Source: Moniliophthora roreri
Taxonomy: Eukaryota > Basidiomycota > Agaricomycetes > Agaricales > Marasmiaceae
Assembly (NCBI GenBank): GCA_001466705.2
Contig: LATX02000003.1
Coordinates: 118,487 to 182,486, forward strand
Reading direction: 5' to 3'
DNA length: 64,000 bases
Shown: piece by piece, positions 42,833-52,508 of the stretch
How the letters are laid out: every line of letters starts with the position of its first letter
How positions within the stretch are numbered: the first letter of the stretch is position 1
Translations under genes and position numbers: made by a program
The notes under the pieces: generated by a model
What the model was told of the DNA's origin: nothing
Seen by the model: the letters and a program-made list of their open reading frames with translations, nothing else
Databases searched by the model: none

Positions 42833-43039
42833 TCAGAGATCAATCAGAAATCTACTAAGTCCAGTATACAAGTTGTGATAGATATTGTCCCCTCGAGATA
42901 TTGGGGTACCATTGGAAAGAGCTGAATTTTGTCGTTATGAGAGTGGTTAGTATGTCTCCACAAGTCTCTAGTTTGAAAAAGTCAAACGAATAGACAATGG
43001 ATTGGGGACAATCCAATTTTGTTTGGGGGGAGATAGTAC
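42833..43039. other. Short unassigned spacer
   Basis: No feature recognised. Confidence 0.4.
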
Positions 43040-43290
43040 ACCAATTTTATAAACCTTTCAAATTCTACACATATGAGCATTATTTGGACATATTTAAACA
43101 GTTGAAATGATAAGAAGCATGGAAATAGAAGGACTGATATGAGCCCAAGTAGTTAGTCAAAACCTATATATACTTGATGGCACCAAACTATAAGTTAATT
43201 GTACTTATGGTATGCCCCACATAGGTACCAAGTCACTTATAGACTCTCAAAGCTGTGCCTTGAGCCTTCTGAAACCTGTAGGAACCTCTA
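43040..43290 (+). repeat. Dispersed repeat S, copy 3
   Basis: Matches 2050-2327 in the same orientation and 9060-9300 inverted. It retains the CTGAAACCTGTAGGAACCTC continuation that is cut off in copy 1. Confidence 0.6.
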
Positions 43291-43780
43291 TACAGTGTGT
43301 TCAAGAGAGATATACTGGTAGTTGAACATATATATAGTGTATCAAGAGGATATTTTACTTTTAAACAACCTTCATTTACTCTCAGAGAGCTCATTTAAGC
43401 TCAGGATGATACCTATGATATGCCAAGAGAAACAATACAACAATATCTAAGTCAGATTTATAATGGAGTATTAGCTCAAGTATATGATCACTTTGCATTC
43501 CAAGATGGTGATGCAATGATCCCTCTAAAGATAGGAGGAAAATGATAAGACAGAAATCAGATAGGACTAATAGATGAGAAAAGAAACATGAGAGATAAGA
43601 ATGAGTCAGTCAGATAGAACAGACAGAACAAGGAAATACTTGATGACTTCTACAGAAGTTGAGAGTATTTCTGACCATTGAAAGACAGAATAAGAAACTC
43701 CTATGCAGTAGCAACAGATTCTGAACCTAGATACCCATATACTGCACAGAGGGCCTAGCTCAAGTCATGCTTCCAATACT
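43291..43780 (+). pseudogene. Short degraded element-internal sequence
   Basis: A plus-strand stretch near 43380-43540 reads as protein-like fragments ('MPRETIQQYLSQIYNGVL', 'HFAFQDGDAMIPLKIGG') with stops. From its position it may belong to the gypsy element whose chromodomain is at 44670-45040, but it is not diagnostic. Confidence 0.25.
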
Positions 43781-44690
43781 CAAGATTGTATTTATTGGTG
43801 ACCTGCATACCTATACATGGTATGGGCTTACTATTGCGACAAGAGACTGAACCCATATACATTCATTTTGTGGTTTTTCCTGTGACCAGTATAATATATA
43901 CCTATTATTATAATTTTATTGTAAATATTTGTTTCTAGCAGTATATAAGGGCAGCCATTTTTGTAGGTGGGAGCAAGAGGAATCTGCCCCACCACTACAT
44001 GATTTGTATGTGGCTATTGTTTGTGTAGAGAAATTACATTCAATCAGATTTTCCTCCTCATGTCAGGTTCTAGGGACTCAGAGTAGACCTAGTTGAGATA
44101 TAAGACTATAAACCAAACTTGATAGTGATAGCAAAGCCAGATATTTGTTCTGCACCTTAGCAAATAGTTGTTTTCAAGTCAAGAGAAGACTTTGTATCAG
44201 AAAGTTTTGGTGGCTTTCTGGAGGCAGCTAGTGTTTTGCTAGTGTTGACCCATCTTAGAGAGGGCTCAGGCTACATTGGAAGTAGAAGTTTTCCTGCTTA
44301 AGTGTGTTACAGATCACAACCAAGAGGGTTGTATCCAGTACAAGAGGTACTATAGTCTTTGATTACTTGAGTTATCACTTCAGGGTAGTCTTACCATCAC
44401 CTCAGTGCAGTTAGCTGTTGTATTTGGGCTTGATTGAGACAGTAGAAACCAGAAAACACACAATAAAAATGAATTTATTAAACAAATATATCCTCATAGT
44501 CTCTACATCGATAAACAAATACATGCTTATTCAGATCACAAACATCAAATAGAGTCTAAGTGTGGTAACTCTGATCATGCCGAACTACACTTTGCACATC
44601 ACCACACACACATAGACAATAGTAGAGCAGAATCTGATCAACTGATCAGCCCTTTGTGTAGCACATTCAAGTGGTATTACTGATGCTTGG
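43781..44690 (+). repeat. LTR-like block with TATA (related in layout to R)
   Basis: AGTATATAAGGGCAGCC (near 43940) followed by AATCTGCCCCACCACTAC parallels R's ATATAAGGACAGC and CTCTGCCCCCTCTG. 44545-44690 matches 8905-9040. This appears to be an LTR of an R-related but distinct family. Edges are uncertain. Confidence 0.4.
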
Positions 44691-45038
44691 GAATACCAAG
44701 TAGGAGACAAGGTCTACATAGAAGCAATCAACATTAAGAGCAAAAGATTTGTTAGTAAACTTGATAATAAACATTTTGGACCTTTTGAGATAATTGAGAA
44801 AATTGAAGCATCTTCATATAAACTCCAATTGCCAAGAACCTGGAAAATCCATCCAGTCTTTAATGAATGTCTCCTAACTTCTTATGTTCCATCTGAATTT
44901 CCTAGTCAAATTAAACCCCCACCACCACCTTCTATCGAGGATTCAGAAGGAAAAAAATATGAAGTAGAAGAAATATTAGACAGCAGGCTAAAAGGAGGAC
45001 AATTGGCAATTATAGAACGGCATGGGTTGAAACAATAG
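44670..45038 (+). pseudogene. pol: Chromovirus integrase C-terminus with chromodomain, relic
   Basis: The plus-strand reading 'GDKVYIEAINIKSKRF..KLDNKHFGPFEI' is the integrase C-terminal GPF/Y-type module. It is followed by 'LQLPRTWKIHPVFNECLL' and a chromodomain start 'YEVEEILDSRLKGGQLA', which becomes abnormal ('IIERHGLKQ' in place of the usual WKGY-type core). It ends at 45036-45038 (TAG), 15 bp before the LTR of another element, so the latter may have inserted next to or into it. RT and integrase core are missing. It is from a different gypsy lineage than elements A and B. Confidence 0.65.
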
Positions 45039-45053
45039 CATCTTTTGACATTG

Positions 45054-45609
45054 TTACGTTACTTGCACAGCAACGACAACAACTCAACACCACTTGACAC
45101 AATGATGCAGAGTTTGATCTCCTCTATGAGAAAGGAAGATTCTCTTCCTGAAGGAGAAAGGTTCAAGTTTAAGAGTTAGCTTAAGAAAAGCTAAAGTTCA
45201 GAAGTTCGCTCGTTGGCTAAACACAAGTTTGGTTAAACTAGGTCAAGCTGAAGAGCTTAGACCCAAAAACTATCTACTTATACATCCTTTGTAGTTACTC
45301 GTTTGGATACAAATGTGAGATCGACATCGTTGTTTGTCAAACAAGTAGAAAGCAATGGAATATGGTAGAATGTCGATGAAGTTATAAATAAGTGATTTGA
45401 CATCATAAGTGATGTCATCGGAAGGAGATAGAAACTAATGGAACAAAGTGAAATCATGATGACGTTATAAGTATTGGAAAAGGGGACTGGGAATGTGGAC
45501 GAGTCCAGATGTTAAAGAGAAGCATAATGTTGGGCACTAATTTGCCCAGAATGGTAGTACAGAGAAAAGAAGGAAAAAGAAAAAGTGTCTGATAAGAAAG
45601 TCTGTAACA
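45054..45609 (-). mobile_element. 3' LTR of chromovirus element B (minus), copy B1
   Basis: The minus-strand element begins TGTTACAGAC and ends GTAACGTAACA, 556 bp. It contains TGTATAAG as TATA and the self-primer TCAGCTTGACCT at 45240-45251 (minus). GCGAGAGGGTAA precedes it as the polypurine tract. Left flank is GACAT (45049-45053). No matching GACAT was found at the far side (54917), consistent with a chimeric scaffold. Confidence 0.75.
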
Positions 45610-45620
45610 TTACCCTCTCG

Positions 45621-46148
45621 CTATGCTCGAGCGTCCACGTTTGATATCGGCTGTCCCATATGTAACCATTCTCCTACGAAAACGGGTGAGTTCACCCTAT
45701 AAAAACATCTCGGACCCTCTTCTTCTCCCATATCCACTACGAGGGCTGGTCTTGGCGCCGGCGGCTCTGGTTGTTCAGGATTCTCCGTCTCCATAGATCT
45801 CATCATCCCAGGCGATGTTGTCTGTAAGATTGTAGTAAGCAGTTGGATCACCAAGGGAATTGTTACGCTTTGTAGTTCTTTGAGACCTTCGTCTGTCGTG
45901 GCAGTCACGAGATATATGTCCAGGTGCACGTTTGGTGCAGACCGGGCAACTATACTTCCTGCAGTCAGTGGCGCAGTGTTTCTCCACTCTGCACACAGGG
46001 CACACAGTCGCTCGAACACCTCTTCCGTCCGTTCCATTATACGCGGCGTAGGATTCCTCAATCTGTTTTCGGGTAGCAGCTCTTCCGGTTCTTTGTCGAT
46101 GTCCTCGTCGTCCCATACCGACCTGGGGTTCGGAGTTAGCTGGTTCAT
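45621..46148 (-). CDS. Element B1 ORF5 (VWDDED/LCAEW protein), 5'-truncated at gap
   Basis: 175 codons are open in this copy, starting within the gene because the contig ends at the N (46198). It shows 'RSVWDDEDIDKEPEELL', 'RLCALCAEWRNTAPLTAG', 'VHLDIYLVTATTDEGLKE', and the end 'YRVNSPVFVGEWLHMGQ'. It is homologous to 46361-47311 with scattered substitutions. No domain is recognised. It overlaps the zinc-knuckle ORF (45775-46116) in another frame. Confidence 0.6.
   Translation of the reverse strand: MNQLTPNPRSVWDDEDIDKEPEELLPENRLRNPTPRIMERTEEVFERLCALCAEWRNTAPLTAGSIVARSAPNVHLDIYLVTATTDEGLKELQSVTIPLVIQLLTTILQTTSPGMMRSMETENPEQPEPPAPRPALVVDMGEEEGPRCFYRVNSPVFVGEWLHMGQPISNVDARA
45775..46116 (-). 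CDS. Element B1 ORF4 (zinc-knuckle-like protein), overlapping ORF5
   Basis: 113 codons from 'MGRRGHRQRTGRAATRKQ'. The Cys/His core is 'VCPVCRVEKHCATDCRKY' then 'SCPVCTKRAPGHISRDC', followed by a basic stretch and the terminal 'WDDEIYGDGES'. The second half, C-x2-C-x5-G-H-x3-D-C, resembles a CCHC knuckle. It is nested completely inside ORF5, shifted +2. It probably binds nucleic acid; the role in the element is unknown. Confidence 0.6.
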   Translation of the reverse strand: MGRRGHRQRTGRAATRKQIEESYAAYNGTDGRGVRATVCPVCRVEKHCATDCRKYSCPVCTKRAPGHISRDCHDRRRSQRTTKRNNSLGDPTAYYNLTDNIAWDDEIYGDGES

Positions 46149-46197
46149 CGGCAGCGTGGAATTGGTTGTCCTTGCTAAATCATTGTTGATGCTGAGN

Positions 46198-46198
46198 G
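46198..46198. other. Assembly gap (N) between two copies of element B
   Basis: 46199 onward restarts at the equivalent of 45450 but with many substitutions, so different copies or haplotypes meet here. Confidence 0.8.
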
Positions 46199-46349
46199 TG
46201 AAATCATGATGATGTTATGAGTATTGGAAAAGGGAGCTGGGAATGTGAACAAGTCCAGATGTTAAAGAGAAGCATAATGTTAGGCACTAACTTGCCCAGA
46301 ATAGTAATAAAGAAAGAGAAAAAGTGCTTGATAGAAAAAGTCTGTAACA
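46199..46349 (-). repeat. Partial LTR of element B, copy B2
   Basis: Matches the U3 end of 45054-45609 with substitutions. It is cut by the N on its left. Confidence 0.7.
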
Positions 46350-46360
46350 TTACCCCCTCA

Positions 46361-47311
46361 CTATGTTCGAACGTCCACGTTCGATATCGGCTGTCCCATA
46401 TGCAACCATTCTCCTATGAAAACGGGTGAGTTCACCCTGTAAAAACATCTCGGACCCTCTTCTTCTCCTATATCAACTACGAAGGCTGGTCTTGGCGCTG
46501 GTGGTTCCGGTTGTTCAGGATTCTCCGTCTCTGTAGATCTCATCATCCCAGGCGATGTCGTCTGTAAGATTGTAGTAAGCAGTCGGATCACTGAGGGAAT
46601 TGTTACGCTTCGTAGTTCTTCGAGACCTTCGTCTGTCGTGGCAGTCACGAGATATATGTCCAGGTGCACGTTCGGTGCAGATCGGGCAACTATACTTCCT
46701 GCAGTCAGTGGCGCAGTGTTTCTCCACTCTGCACACAGGGCACACAGTCGCTTGAACACCTCTTCCGTCCGTTCCATTATACGCGGCGTAGGATTCCTCG
46801 ATCTGTTTTCGGGTAGCAGTTCTTCCGGCTCTTCGTCGATGTCCTCGTCGTCCCATACTGATCTGCGATCCTGAGTTGATCGGCTCATCGGCAGCGTGGA
46901 ACTGGTTATCCTGGCTGAATCGTTGTTGATGTTGAGAAGTGGAGGGGGAAGGGGATCGTTCAGCTCCTGGTTGGAGCATTGGGGGAGGTGTTGTACATGA
47001 GGAGGTGGAGGGGAATAGTCGTGCTCGTTCAGTTGCGTTGGAGATTCTTCCCGAGCTATCAGGGGTTCATGTATTCGTTGGCTCAGGGGGGTAGATGAGT
47101 TCGTTCTGTGGATCGGCGATGATGGTTGTAACGTTAGGGGAATTGGAGTGACTGGTAGTGGATGCAAGACGTAATCTCTGTCTTGTCTGGAGAAGGCATT
47201 GCCCGCGAGCGACGACAATCGCTCTTCGGAGTCTTCTCTTGGTTCGTTGGAGTTCGTGGAAGAAGGCGGGTTCATTGGGACTGATATCCTCAGTATCAGA
47301 GAAGGGTTCAT
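46361..47311 (-). CDS. Element B2 ORF5 (VWDDED/LCAEW protein)
   Basis: 316 codons, uninterrupted. The Pro/Ser-rich N-terminal half ('PLPVTPIPLTLQPSSPIH', 'EHDYSPPPPHVQHLPQ') is followed by the conserved part: 'RRSVWDDEDIDEEPEELL', 'RLCALCAEWRNTAPLTAG', 'VHLDIYLVTATTDEGLEE', 'YRVNSPVFIGEWLHMGQ'. It lies between ORF3 and the 3' LTR and fully contains ORF4 in another frame. An open frame of this length in a compact element, with homologues in two other lineages, supports a real product. Function is unknown. Confidence 0.65.
   Translation of the reverse strand: MNPSLILRISVPMNPPSSTNSNEPREDSEERLSSLAGNAFSRQDRDYVLHPLPVTPIPLTLQPSSPIHRTNSSTPLSQRIHEPLIAREESPTQLNEHDYSPPPPHVQHLPQCSNQELNDPLPPPLLNINNDSARITSSTLPMSRSTQDRRSVWDDEDIDEEPEELLPENRSRNPTPRIMERTEEVFKRLCALCAEWRNTAPLTAGSIVARSAPNVHLDIYLVTATTDEGLEELRSVTIPSVIRLLTTILQTTSPGMMRSTETENPEQPEPPAPRPAFVVDIGEEEGPRCFYRVNSPVFIGEWLHMGQPISNVDVRT
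46515..46979 (-). CDS. Element B2 ORF4 (zinc-knuckle-like protein), inside ORF5
   Basis: 154 codons. A Ser/Gln-rich leader ('MLQPGAERSPSPSTSQHQ') precedes 'MGRRGHRRRAGRTATRKQ' and the Cys/His core 'VCPVCRVEKHCATDCRKY' then 'SCPICTERAPGHISRDC', ending 'WDDEIYRDGES'. The inner Met at the MGRRGHR position corresponds to the start seen in copies A and B1. Frame relation to ORF5 is +2, the same as in A, B1 and C. Confidence 0.6.
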   Translation of the reverse strand: MLQPGAERSPSPSTSQHQQRFSQDNQFHAADEPINSGSQISMGRRGHRRRAGRTATRKQIEESYAAYNGTDGRGVQATVCPVCRVEKHCATDCRKYSCPICTERAPGHISRDCHDRRRSRRTTKRNNSLSDPTAYYNLTDDIAWDDEIYRDGES

Positions 47312-47681
47312 CGTCGTCTTTCGGAATTTCTATGTGAACTGGTAAATTCTCAACATCTAGGACTGGTACCGGTACCGTGGTAGGACCCATTAATTGGATC
47401 GCGTCCTCGTCGTTTGTCATAGCTTCGGCGAACGTTCCTGCTTGTCAATCTAGTTGTGCTAGAGCTTCATTCAGTCTTTGACGATGTCCTCTGAGAAACA
47501 GTAAACTGCCCCAGAAGGCTCAGAGTCTGTCATTATCATGAACCGCTGCAGTGATTTGATCGTCGTAGTCTTCGGAGTTAACGAGGAAGAGGAGTTCGAA
47601 AGCGCTAGGGCGATATGATCCAGTGTATGTAGTTTCATGGGAGAAGATTTGTTGAGGTGGGTAGGGGAGTTGGGAAGTCAT
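47067..47681 (-). pseudogene. Element B2 ORF3 (unknown protein after pol)
   Basis: It begins at 47681 with 'MTSQLPYPPQQIFSHETT', 18 bp after the pol stop, and carries 'TYTGSYRPSAFELLFLVN', homologous to ORF3 of element A. TGA or TAG-type stops occur near 47520 and 47445 in this copy. The later part is open ('MTNDEDAIQLMGPTTVPV', Asp/Glu-rich, then basic 'LQRTKRRLRRAIVVARG'). It overlaps the start of ORF5. No domain is recognised. Confidence 0.5.
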
Positions 47682-47698
47682 GTCGTTGGGTTGGAGAG

Positions 47699-50600
47699 TT
47701 ATCGAAGATTGTGTGCGATTTTATAATCCAAATATAACTCCATCGAGTGTTTTAATCCGGGTGGTTTCAGCCATTGATTATGTGAGGAGTTGTATCCTTT
47801 CCAGCTGACCAAATATTCTTTTGGGGGTTGATTCTTTTTCTTCGGTCGATGTCCTATGATGGCTTCAACTTCGTACTCTTCTTGGCCTTCGACTATGTCC
47901 GGGGGTGGTTCCAAAAAGTTGGGTCCGTGGACGTCAGTTTCTTTGTATGGTGACAAAAGACCAGCATGGAAAACAGGGTGAATTCTCCATTGAAATGGGA
48001 GTTTCAACCTGTACGTTACGGGTCCTAGGACTTCTGTGATTTCGAAGGGTCCTTCGCGTTTCGGGGAGAGTTTAGGAGATGGGTACCCCAGCGACAGATT
48101 CTTTCCTTCTAGCCAGACCTTCTGACCCTTCTCAAACTTGTCTAGGTCTCTTCCATTTCTCTCTTTCACTCTCCTTGCTGCAATATCCAATAAAGCCGAT
48201 GTCTCTTCTCTTAACTTCTTTAATTCAGCTATTCTTTTCTCCACGGAAGGGACGGTTGTCTTTTCGAAGACTGTGGGGAGAGGTCGGGGATGATATCTCA
48301 TCGTGAGATAGAAAGGGGAATTTTTTGTGACCGAATGCGTTCGGGCGTTATGTGCAAATTTGGCAAAGTGAAGGAGCTCTTTCCATTTCGTCTGTTCTTT
48401 GGCGCAAAAGAATCGAAGGAAAATTTCTACTTCTTGATTGACTCTTTCAGTCTCTCCGTCCGTTTGAGGATGATAGGCTGTACTTAGCATTTGTTTTATC
48501 CCCAATAACTTTCCCATTTCTTTGAAGACTTTGGCTGCAAATCTCAGGTCTCTATCTGAAATAATCTTGTCGGGTAATCCAAAGCGCTTGTAGACATGTT
48601 GAAAAAGTAGTTTGGCTGTATTCGTGGCATCGATCTTCTTGTGACATGGGATGAAAATCACCCCCTTCGTAGCCACATGGTCGACCACGACCAGTATAGA
48701 ATCACATTCCGCTATCTTTGGTAGATCTGTGATCAAATCCATTGATATGATTTGAAAGGGCAACGCATCTTTATGTCCCCCAATGGGTTGTATAGGTGTT
48801 CACGTTGGATGTGTGTTCACCTTCATTTGTTGGCATGCAGCGCACCCATCAACAAACGATTTGATGAACTTCGTCATTCCTGGCCACCAGTAATCTCTTT
48901 GCACTTGCTCCACTGTATTCCATTGTCCAGGGTGTCCATGAGGTAAGCCTTCATGGATTGTTTTGACAATCAGTCTCCGTAACGTTGGGTCGTTTGGAAC
49001 ATAGATCCTATCTTTGTAAAATAATAGATCTCCTTCGGTCCGCCAATCCTGTAAGGATGATTTGATTGGTGGTGTTCCTTTTTCGATGAGGCTTTCTATT
49101 GTCATTTGAAGGAACTCGTCGTTTGGCAACGCTTCTTCCAACATGGTTTTGAGTTCTGTATCGATCACGTTAACAAATAACTTATCTGGTAACATGACGA
49201 TGTCTTCGTTATCGTTTTCTTCTTCATCGACTAAGTCCGGTCGTCGTGAGAGAGCGTCCGATTGTACCATCTTCGTCCCTGGGACGTGCACCAACCGAAG
49301 GTCAAACTGAGTCAAATATAGACTCAGTCTAGCTTGTCGTCGGTTCAGCTTTTGTGCAGTTCGAAAATAAGTCAGGTTCTTGTGATCAGATAGAACTGTT
49401 ACCGGGTGAGCTCCTCCCAGGAGATAGTGTTCCCAGGCTTTCAACGCGTTCGTGATAGCCAACAGTTCGTGGTCATAGATTTCGTAGTTCCGTTCGGTTG
49501 CAGTGAATGCGTGTGAAATGTATCCACATGGATGTAATTCGCCATCTGAACCCTGTTGTTTCAATACCGCCCCTGTGGCCCATTTCGAGGTGTCTGCTTC
49601 AATTATGAAAGGCTTTTCATCATCTGGCATTTGTAAGATTGGTCATTGTAGGAATTTTGCTTTTAGGACATTGAACGCAATGTCTCGCAATTTTGTCCAT
49701 TCGAATTTCGTGTCCTTCTTTGTTAACTCGTGTAGAGGTCGTGCCAATTCCACGTATTTTCCTATGAACTTGCGATAGAAATTCGCGAATCCAAGGAACG
49801 ATCGCACACCTTTAATTGTTTTGGGTGCTTCCCAATCTTTTATGCCGGCTAATTTTGTTTCGTCCATCGAGATGTGTCCTGGCGTGATGACCATTCCCAA
49901 AAACAATGTCTTCGTGACTTCGAATTCACATTTCTCCGGTTTGAGATACAGATCATTTTCCCGCAACTTTTCTAGAACGCGCCTCGTGCGAAGTCGATGG
50001 ATGTTGATCTCATCAGAGAATATTAAGATATCATCCATGTACACCACGCACCACCCCTCATCGATAAAATCTTTGAGGATATCGTTCATGAATGCTTGAA
50101 ATGTTGCCGGGGAATTTGTTAAACCAAAGAACATGACGGTGGGCTCGAAAAGGCCTCGTGGTGTTTTGAACGCTGCCTTCCATTGGTCTCCATCTTTGAT
50201 CCGTATATTGTTGTATCTGTTTCGAAGGTCCAGTTTCGTAAATACTTTAGCCGTCTTTAATTTGTCCATGAGATCTGTGACTAATGGTAGAGGATAGCAG
50301 TTTTTTATTGTTCCGTTATTTAGATCTCGATAGTCCTGGCAGGGTCGTAGCGCTCCCGCTTCTTTCTTAGCTACAAAGAAGAAAGGGGATGCCATCGGGG
50401 ATTTCGAGGGTCGAATGTATCCTTTCCGTAAATTCTCGTCCAGGAACTTGTCTTGTTCCATCCGCTCTTTTGGTGATAAAGAGTAGATTTTGCAGTCCCG
50501 TGGTTTGAAATCCGGTTTGAGGTCAATTGCGTGATCGTATGGTCGGGAAGGTGGAAATCGTTCGGCTTTCTTCTTTTCGAATCGATCTGCGTAATTGGAA

Positions 50601-51279
50601 AGATAAGCGGGAAGAAGTTCTTCTAATGGTTTCGCCTTGACCTCGTGAGCCTGTGCCAGTACCTGAGAAGTGGACAACTTAGCGTTGATTCGAATCTCAT
50701 CGCTGTCTTCCTCTCCTCTGATGAAAGACCGAATTAAAACTTCGTCGTCTTCGACTTTGTCCAGTATTCCAGTGTCTGATTCTTTTGTTTCATCGAAGAT
50801 TCCAATAAATGGTTTCATCGGCCGGTTAACCAGGATCTTTCGTTTGGGTCGGAAGTGGACTACTCCAGTGATCCAGTCGATATCCGGATTATAATCTTGA
50901 AGCCAGGGTAATCCTAAAATAACTCTTTCCGGTCCTAACCCCGAGATCAATAAAGTTTCTTTCATCGATCTATCTCCAATTGTGATATCGATTGTGACAG
51001 AGTGGGTAATCCAACCGATCTTGTTCCGGGTTCCATCAACGTTGAAAACTTTAATGGGTTTTTCCAGTTTTGTCCAGGGTTTCTTTAGTTTTCGCGCTTC
51101 TTCTTCGCAGATGAAACGTCCTCCAGCGCCTGAATCAATCAGGGCTTTAGTCTCGACGATTTCTGTCCCGACGTTGTATTGAATAGGAATTCGCATAGAG
51201 TTTCGATTTAACTTAGCTAGTACAACGTTCGAGATCGTAATTGCAGGTGGCAAGAGCGTCGGTCTCTTCCACCTCTTTA
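47699..51279 (-). pseudogene. pol: Element B2 pol, nearly intact (two nonsense codons)
   Basis: It is expressed by -1 frameshift from gag. The retropepsin 'LIDSGAGGRFI' is near 51130. RT includes 'YPLPLVTDLMDKL', 'KLDLRNRYNNIRIKDGDQ' and 'VYMDDILIF' (about 50025-50045). RNase H shows 'IEADTSKWATGAVL' and 'YEIYDHELLAITNALK'. The integrase zinc region has 'HEGLPHGHPGQW' and '[13 protein letters not shown]'. The core has '[11 protein letters not shown]' and '[17 protein letters not shown]'. The chromodomain is 'EYEVEAIIGHRP..EYLVSWKGYNSSHNQW', ending at 47699. Only two stops interrupt it, a TGA near 49640 ('KFLQ*PILQM') and one near 48797 ('NTHPT*TPIQ'), both C-to-T type. 'KLDLRNRYNN' has Arg where most copies have Gly. 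It is the best-preserved pol in the window. Confidence 0.88.
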
Positions 51280-52373
51280 AAAACCCTCTTTTCCCATGAG
51301 ATCAAAGATCTCCTCTTGTTCTCCTTCCCCTTGTTCGGCGATAAGCGCACGGATCTTGGTGAAAGCTTCTCGTGGCGAGAGCTTCTTGGGTTCGTATTTG
51401 GGTGGTGGGGTTTGTTGTGCTTGTCCTTTGAGGGGACAATCTCGTGAGACGTGACCAGTCTTTGCACAACGGAAGCACTTCCCTGCAATCATGTAATCCT
51501 TTCTATCAGATTCGGACAATAGCCGTCCGACTGTTACTTCCTTCTCTTTCCGAGCGATCTTCGGCTTGATCAGCTCTCTCTTCTTCCTATTAGCCATGAC
51601 CAATTTGTACTGGTTGTCGTATTTGATCGCCAGTTTGTACCATTCGTCCAGGGTTTCAGGTTCTCCGTCCGTTCGGAGCATGATCTTGGTCTGTAAAGAT
51701 TCCGGGAGTCCTTCTCTAAAAAATCTCATGAGAGCTTCATCGTCGTACTTGGTGTCCATCGCGATAAGGTGGAATCGATTGACGTATTCGTCGGCCCTAT
51801 CCGTCATTCTGATCTGTTCGATTTTGGCTTGTGCTTCTCTGACAACGTTGACGGGTTGCCATTCAGCTCGGAATCTCTGCTTGAAACTGCTCCAAGTTTC
51901 TTCGGCAGCCTTCTTCTTTTCTTCGGGGTCGTCGTCTTCAGGGAAAAGTTTCATCGTCTCCCTCTGCTTCCATTCACTGGTGTTTCCCTTAACCAGCGAC
52001 AGAAGAAGCATCTTCTTCTTTTCATCGGTATTTGCCTTGACCGGATTCATCGCAAAATAAAGTTCGAGGTCGAGGAGGAAGCGACAGGTGTCTGATTGTT
52101 TGCCCAAAAAGGGGTCCGGAGTCAGCCCTTTACTAGCTTCGTCCTTCTTATCATCAATCGTCTGGAGCACGGCTGTAGAAATAGTCCGGGCCCATTGCTC
52201 GTCGGTGTCATCGTGTTCTATTTTCGGTTTGACATCTGAAGCGGCAGCAGCGCTTCCACTGGGGGTCGTCATTTCTGGAGTCGGAGTATGGAAAATATTT
52301 CGGTATTCGTCAAATGGATCGGTTTCGGAAGACTTAGCTTCGGTTTCTGTTCTTTCTGTTTGGAGACTTTCAA
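51277..52373 (-). CDS. gag: Element B2 gag, C-terminal part, cut by gap
   Basis: An open gag frame runs from the N (52374) to TAA at 51277-51279: 'LLDLELYFAMNPVKANTD', 'WSSFKQRFRAEWQPVNVV', 'YVNRFHLIAMDTKYDDEA', a CCHC knuckle CFRCAKTGHVSRDC, and the end 'EQEEIFDLMGKEGF'. The slippery heptamer GGGTTTT is at 51280-51286. No stop interrupts this copy. The apparent fusion of a pol start to gag at 52374 is an artefact of the N join. Confidence 0.8.
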
Positions 52374-52374
52374 N
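52374..52374. other. Assembly gap (N) between two gag copies of element B
   Basis: 52375 onward restarts at the equivalent of about 51144, with substitutions, so two different copies are joined. Confidence 0.85.
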
Positions 52375-52508
52375 GGCTTTAGTTTCGACGATTTCTGTCC
52401 CGACGTTGTATTGAATAGGAATTCGCATAGAGTTTCGATTTAACTTAGCTAGTACAACGTTCGAGATCGTAATTGCAGGTGGCAAGAGCGTCGGTCTCTT
52501 CCACCTCT
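52375..52508 (-). pseudogene. pol: Start of pol of a further element B copy (B3), cut by gap
   Basis: The minus-strand frame after the slippery site (52512-52518) reads 'PPAITISNVVLAKLNRNS' and 'IPIQYNVGTEIVETKA', then ends at the N. Confidence 0.7.

Noticed and set aside
51277..52485. Apparent pol-gag fusion protein through position 52374
   Set aside because: The fusion exists only because an N joins the pol start of one copy to the gag of another, so it is an assembly artefact.
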